A DNA stretch of 64,000 nt from Salvelinus alpinus. Its lineage: Eukaryota; Chordata; Actinopteri; Salmoniformes; Salmonidae. The DNA is taken from positions 26,233,367-26,297,366 of the forward strand of contig NC_092087.1 of the NCBI RefSeq assembly GCF_045679555.1, given 5' to 3'. Positions 45,851-64,000 of the stretch are shown here, in pieces. The stretch's first letter is position 1. Every line of letters starts with the position of its first letter. Position numbers and translations under genes: made by a program. The notes under the pieces are model-generated. The model was not told where the DNA came from and made no database searches. It worked only from the letters and a program-made list of their open reading frames with translations.

Positions 45851-47243
45851 TGTAACGGCTCTCGTCGAAAGGAGTGGACCAAAGTGCAGCGTGGAAAGTG
45901 TTCGTGATTTTCATTGTCAAAAAACACTCAAACAAAATAACCAAAGTGAAAAAACGAAAGCGCACAGTTCTGTAAGGCAAAGAAACTATACAGAAAACAA
46001 GATCCCACAAAACCCAAATAGAAAATGACAACTTATATATGATCCCCAATCAGAGACAACGCTAGACAGCTGCCTCTGATTGGGAACCACACTCGGCCAA
46101 AACAAAGAAATAGAAAACATAGAATGCCCACCCAAATCACACCCTGACCTAACCAAATAGAGAGAAAAAAGGCTCTCTAAGGTCAGGGCGTGACAGTACC
46201 CCCCCCCCAAAGGTGCGGACTCCGGCCGCAAAACCTGACTCTATAGGAGAGGGTCCGGGTGGGCATCTATCCTCGGTGGCGGTTCGGGACGTAGCCCCCG
46301 CTCCGCACGCTGATCCCTCCGCCTCCGTGGAACCGGACCGTGGATCATCGCCGGAGGCTCTGGACTGGGAACCCCCGCCGGAGGCTCTGGACTGGGAACC
46401 CCCGCCGGAGGCTCCGGACTGGGGACCGTCGCCGGAGGCTCCGGACTGGAGACCGTCGCCGGAGGCTCCGGACTGGGGACCGTCGCCGGAGGCTCCGGAC
46501 TGGGGACTGTCGCCGCAGGTTCCGGACAGGGGATCCACACTGGAGGCTTCGTGCCATGGATCATCACTGCAGGCTTCGTGCCATGGATCATCACTGCAGG
46601 CTCCGGGCCATGGATCATCACTGGAGGCTTCGTGCCATGGATCATCACTGGAGGCTTCATGCCATGGATCATCACTGGAGGCTTCGTGCCATGGATCATC
46701 ACTGGAGGCTTTGTGCCATGGATCATCACTGGAGGCTTCGGGCCATGGATCATCACTGGAGGCTTCGTACGTGGAGCCGGAACAGGTCTCACCGGACTGA
46801 GGAGACGTACTGGAAGCCTGGTACGTGGAGCTGCCACAACGCGTACTGGCTGGATACCCACTTTAGCTCGGTGAGTGTGAAGAGCTGGCACAGGACGCAC
46901 TGGGCTATGAAGGCGCACTGGAGGCTTAGTGGGTAGAGCCGGCGCAGGATATACTGGGCCGTGGAGGCGCACTGGAGGTCTGGAGCTTAGAGCTGGCACA
47001 ATGCGTCCTGGCTGAATACCCCCTGTAGCACGACAAGTGCGGGGAGCTGGAACAGGCCGCACTGGGTTGTGCTGGTGAACTGGGGAAACCGTGCGTAGAG
47101 CTGGCGCAGGATATCCTGGGCCGAAGAGACGCACCGGAGACCAGGAGCGCTGAGCCGGCACTATCTGTCCTGGCTGAATGACCACTCTAGCACGGCAACT
47201 GCGGAGAGCTGGAACAGAGCGCACCGGGCTGTGAATGTGACAT
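45851..47243 (-). mobile_element. gypsy-type LTR and repeat-rich internal region, minus strand, truncated
   Basis: An LTR lies at 45851-46195 (plus-strand tgtaacggctctcg...gggcgtgaca) and is followed by gtaccccccccccaaagg, the complement of a polypurine tract. It is therefore the 3' LTR of a minus-strand element. The adjoining 1 kb contains 27-bp tandem repeats encoding nine-residue units in both orientations (46330-46790), then longer diverged repeats around agctggcacagga-type motifs to 47243. No pol domain is recognisable and the other LTR is absent. The long open frames here (for example 367 codons on the minus strand) follow from the repeats. Confidence 0.75.
46330..46790. repeat. 27-bp tandem repeats inside gypsy 3' internal region
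   Basis: Two families of 27-bp units abut. The first (46350-46530) reads EAPDWGPSP-like on the plus strand. The second (46530-46790) carries gccatggatcatcactg and reads CHGSSLEAS. Both keep the reading frame because 27 is a multiple of three, so all frames stay open. Confidence 0.9.
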
Positions 47244-47573
47244 ATTGTTTTAGGTGGGCACCTGCAAACCATGTTAATGGTTCTCATGGTCATGTGTGTT
47301 GATTGTACCAAAGGATTTAGCTGTAACGTCCCATCTGCTAACATTTATCACTACGTAAGGTCTCTGAGGAGGAGACCAGTGAAATGCGTACTTCTAGCCC
47401 TGGTTTGTGTTGTAACAAGGATATTTAGACTAGTTTTAATCTCAAGAATATGACTGCCTGGTGAAAACGTATTTCATCATATCCTATTTTATTGACAGAG
47501 CCTTCTAGGCTACTTATCTTTCACGTATGATAATGTTGAAGAACAAACTGTGTCTTTGCATAATATGATGATG

Positions 47574-47721
<148 letters not shown>

Positions 47722-48518
47722 TTGGGGAAGACATTTAAAGGAACTCAATGACTTTCAATTCTAAATGTAGATCCCCCAATCCTCATTTGTGAAGACACAG
47801 TGAATGAGCTAGAATCTGTAGAATAGCCCGAGTAGGCTAAATGTGGAGTAGCTTGAAGCCCTTTGAGCTTAACTGCGGTGTCTATACAAAGGACCCAATG
47901 TAGGCTAATGTCAGGAGGAGGATGTAACCTAATAAAGCGACTATCAGTAACAGTAAACAATGCCATTATAATGTATTTTTAACTCAAATGTTGACATTTC
48001 TCATTGCTTATCCAGCTACTACCTTCATGGTTTCTTCATGGAGAACTGCAACACCACCGCCGCAATCATAATTGAAGATGTTTCTCAAGTAATTGCAGTG
48101 ATACCACAATAATAAGTCAATTATGTCTGTCAAGTCACTTTCTAAGAAACGGGAGTGGCTTGGTTGAGGGGCGTGCTCCAGTAATGTAGCCTACCTTTTC
48201 ACTAAACCCGCCCCAACATCGGCAGTCTGGTGCATGCAGTGTAGCCCACCATAGTTGTCTGTCTGTAGCCTACAACTGGCCCCTCTCTCTGCAGTATGCA
48301 TGTTCGCCAGGGGATCCGCGAACCGCTCACGACCCAACGCACGTTACCGGTGAGAAACCCCCCAGCAACCAAGAGTCAAGCATAATCGATTTGGATGTGG
48401 CAGATGCACAAGCACTTGAGAATTGGAATACGTTGGAAAGCCCGAGCGACCGGAGCAGCTGTGTGCAAGAGGAATACTTGTATTCGGGGGTGTTGCTCTC
48501 TACTTAACGTGGACAATC
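47722..48518 (+). promoter_or_regulatory. presumed 5' flank and 5' UTR of adamts9
   Basis: There is no coding sequence. A CG-box-like segment cccgcccca occurs at about 48207-48215, and no clear TATA box was found. An in-frame stop (tga, 48417-48419) precedes the first ATG of the gene at 48519, which supports that start. The transcription start site cannot be placed from sequence alone. Confidence 0.35.
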
Positions 48519-63828
<15,310 letters not shown>

Positions 63829-64000
63829 GTAAGAGAATGCACCATGCGGAATTAAAATGTCATGTTTTGTACGTTGGTCTGTCAAACACGAGAAAGTACC
63901 CAGACACTCAGTTCACTGTCTAGTCCTACATTACTGTAGTCTATGACTCCAGACATTCTATACTAGAGTCACCTTAATCTGTTATGTAATATCCAATTGC

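Noticed and set aside
46241..47344. 367-codon minus-strand frame, proline-rich
   Set aside because: It lies in tandem repeats of a gypsy 3' region and runs past the element end. The opposite strand is equally open.

Overview
This is vertebrate DNA from a bony fish, most likely a salmonid. The evidence is a spliced ADAMTS metalloprotease gene together with a repeat set typical of salmonid genomes: tRNA-derived SINEs, several Tc1-like transposon lineages, L2/CR1-type LINEs with short 3' tails, Ty3/gypsy elements and long (GT)n tracts. The salmonid assignment is inferred from recognised repeats, not from a database search. No prokaryotic genes, CRISPR array, rRNA or functional tRNA were seen.

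Layout. From 1 to about 48 kb I see no intact host gene. The stretch is a bed of dead mobile elements separated by unannotated, apparently unique DNA. LINE copies lie at 1-3.1 kb, 6.0-9.0 kb, 12.6-15.4 kb, 28.4-30.1 kb (minus) and 33.4-34.0 kb. Two diverged copies of one large repeat lie side by side at 19.6-21.35 kb and 21.43-27.2 kb. The second carries a broken, intron-containing minus-strand coding region (24.6-25.7 kb) and three later insertions, whose empty sites are still visible in the first. A Tc1-like element at 30.6-33.3 kb contains a 16-copy, 62-bp tandem array. Another Tc1-like element (34.2-38.2 kb) is split by a Ty3/gypsy element. Further gypsy pieces lie at 38.9-39.6 kb and 45.9-47.2 kb, a 19-bp minisatellite at 43.7-44.1 kb and a Tc1-like copy at 44.4-45.7 kb.

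From 48.5 kb to the right edge, the plus strand carries the first ten coding exons of a gene I call adamts9. They encode 534 residues: signal peptide, prodomain, furin site, zinc metalloprotease domain and the entry to the disintegrin-like module. All splice phases agree. The rest of the gene lies beyond the window. Its third intron (8.7 kb) holds a short LTR element with near-identical LTRs nested in a LINE, a 1,170-bp (GT)n tract and a Tc1-like element.

The most unusual observation is at coding exon 6. The last part of the exon, including its splice donor, has been amplified into a 44-bp tandem repeat that runs into the intron. This leaves six copies of the donor dinucleotide, five of them decoys, and a downstream in-frame stop.
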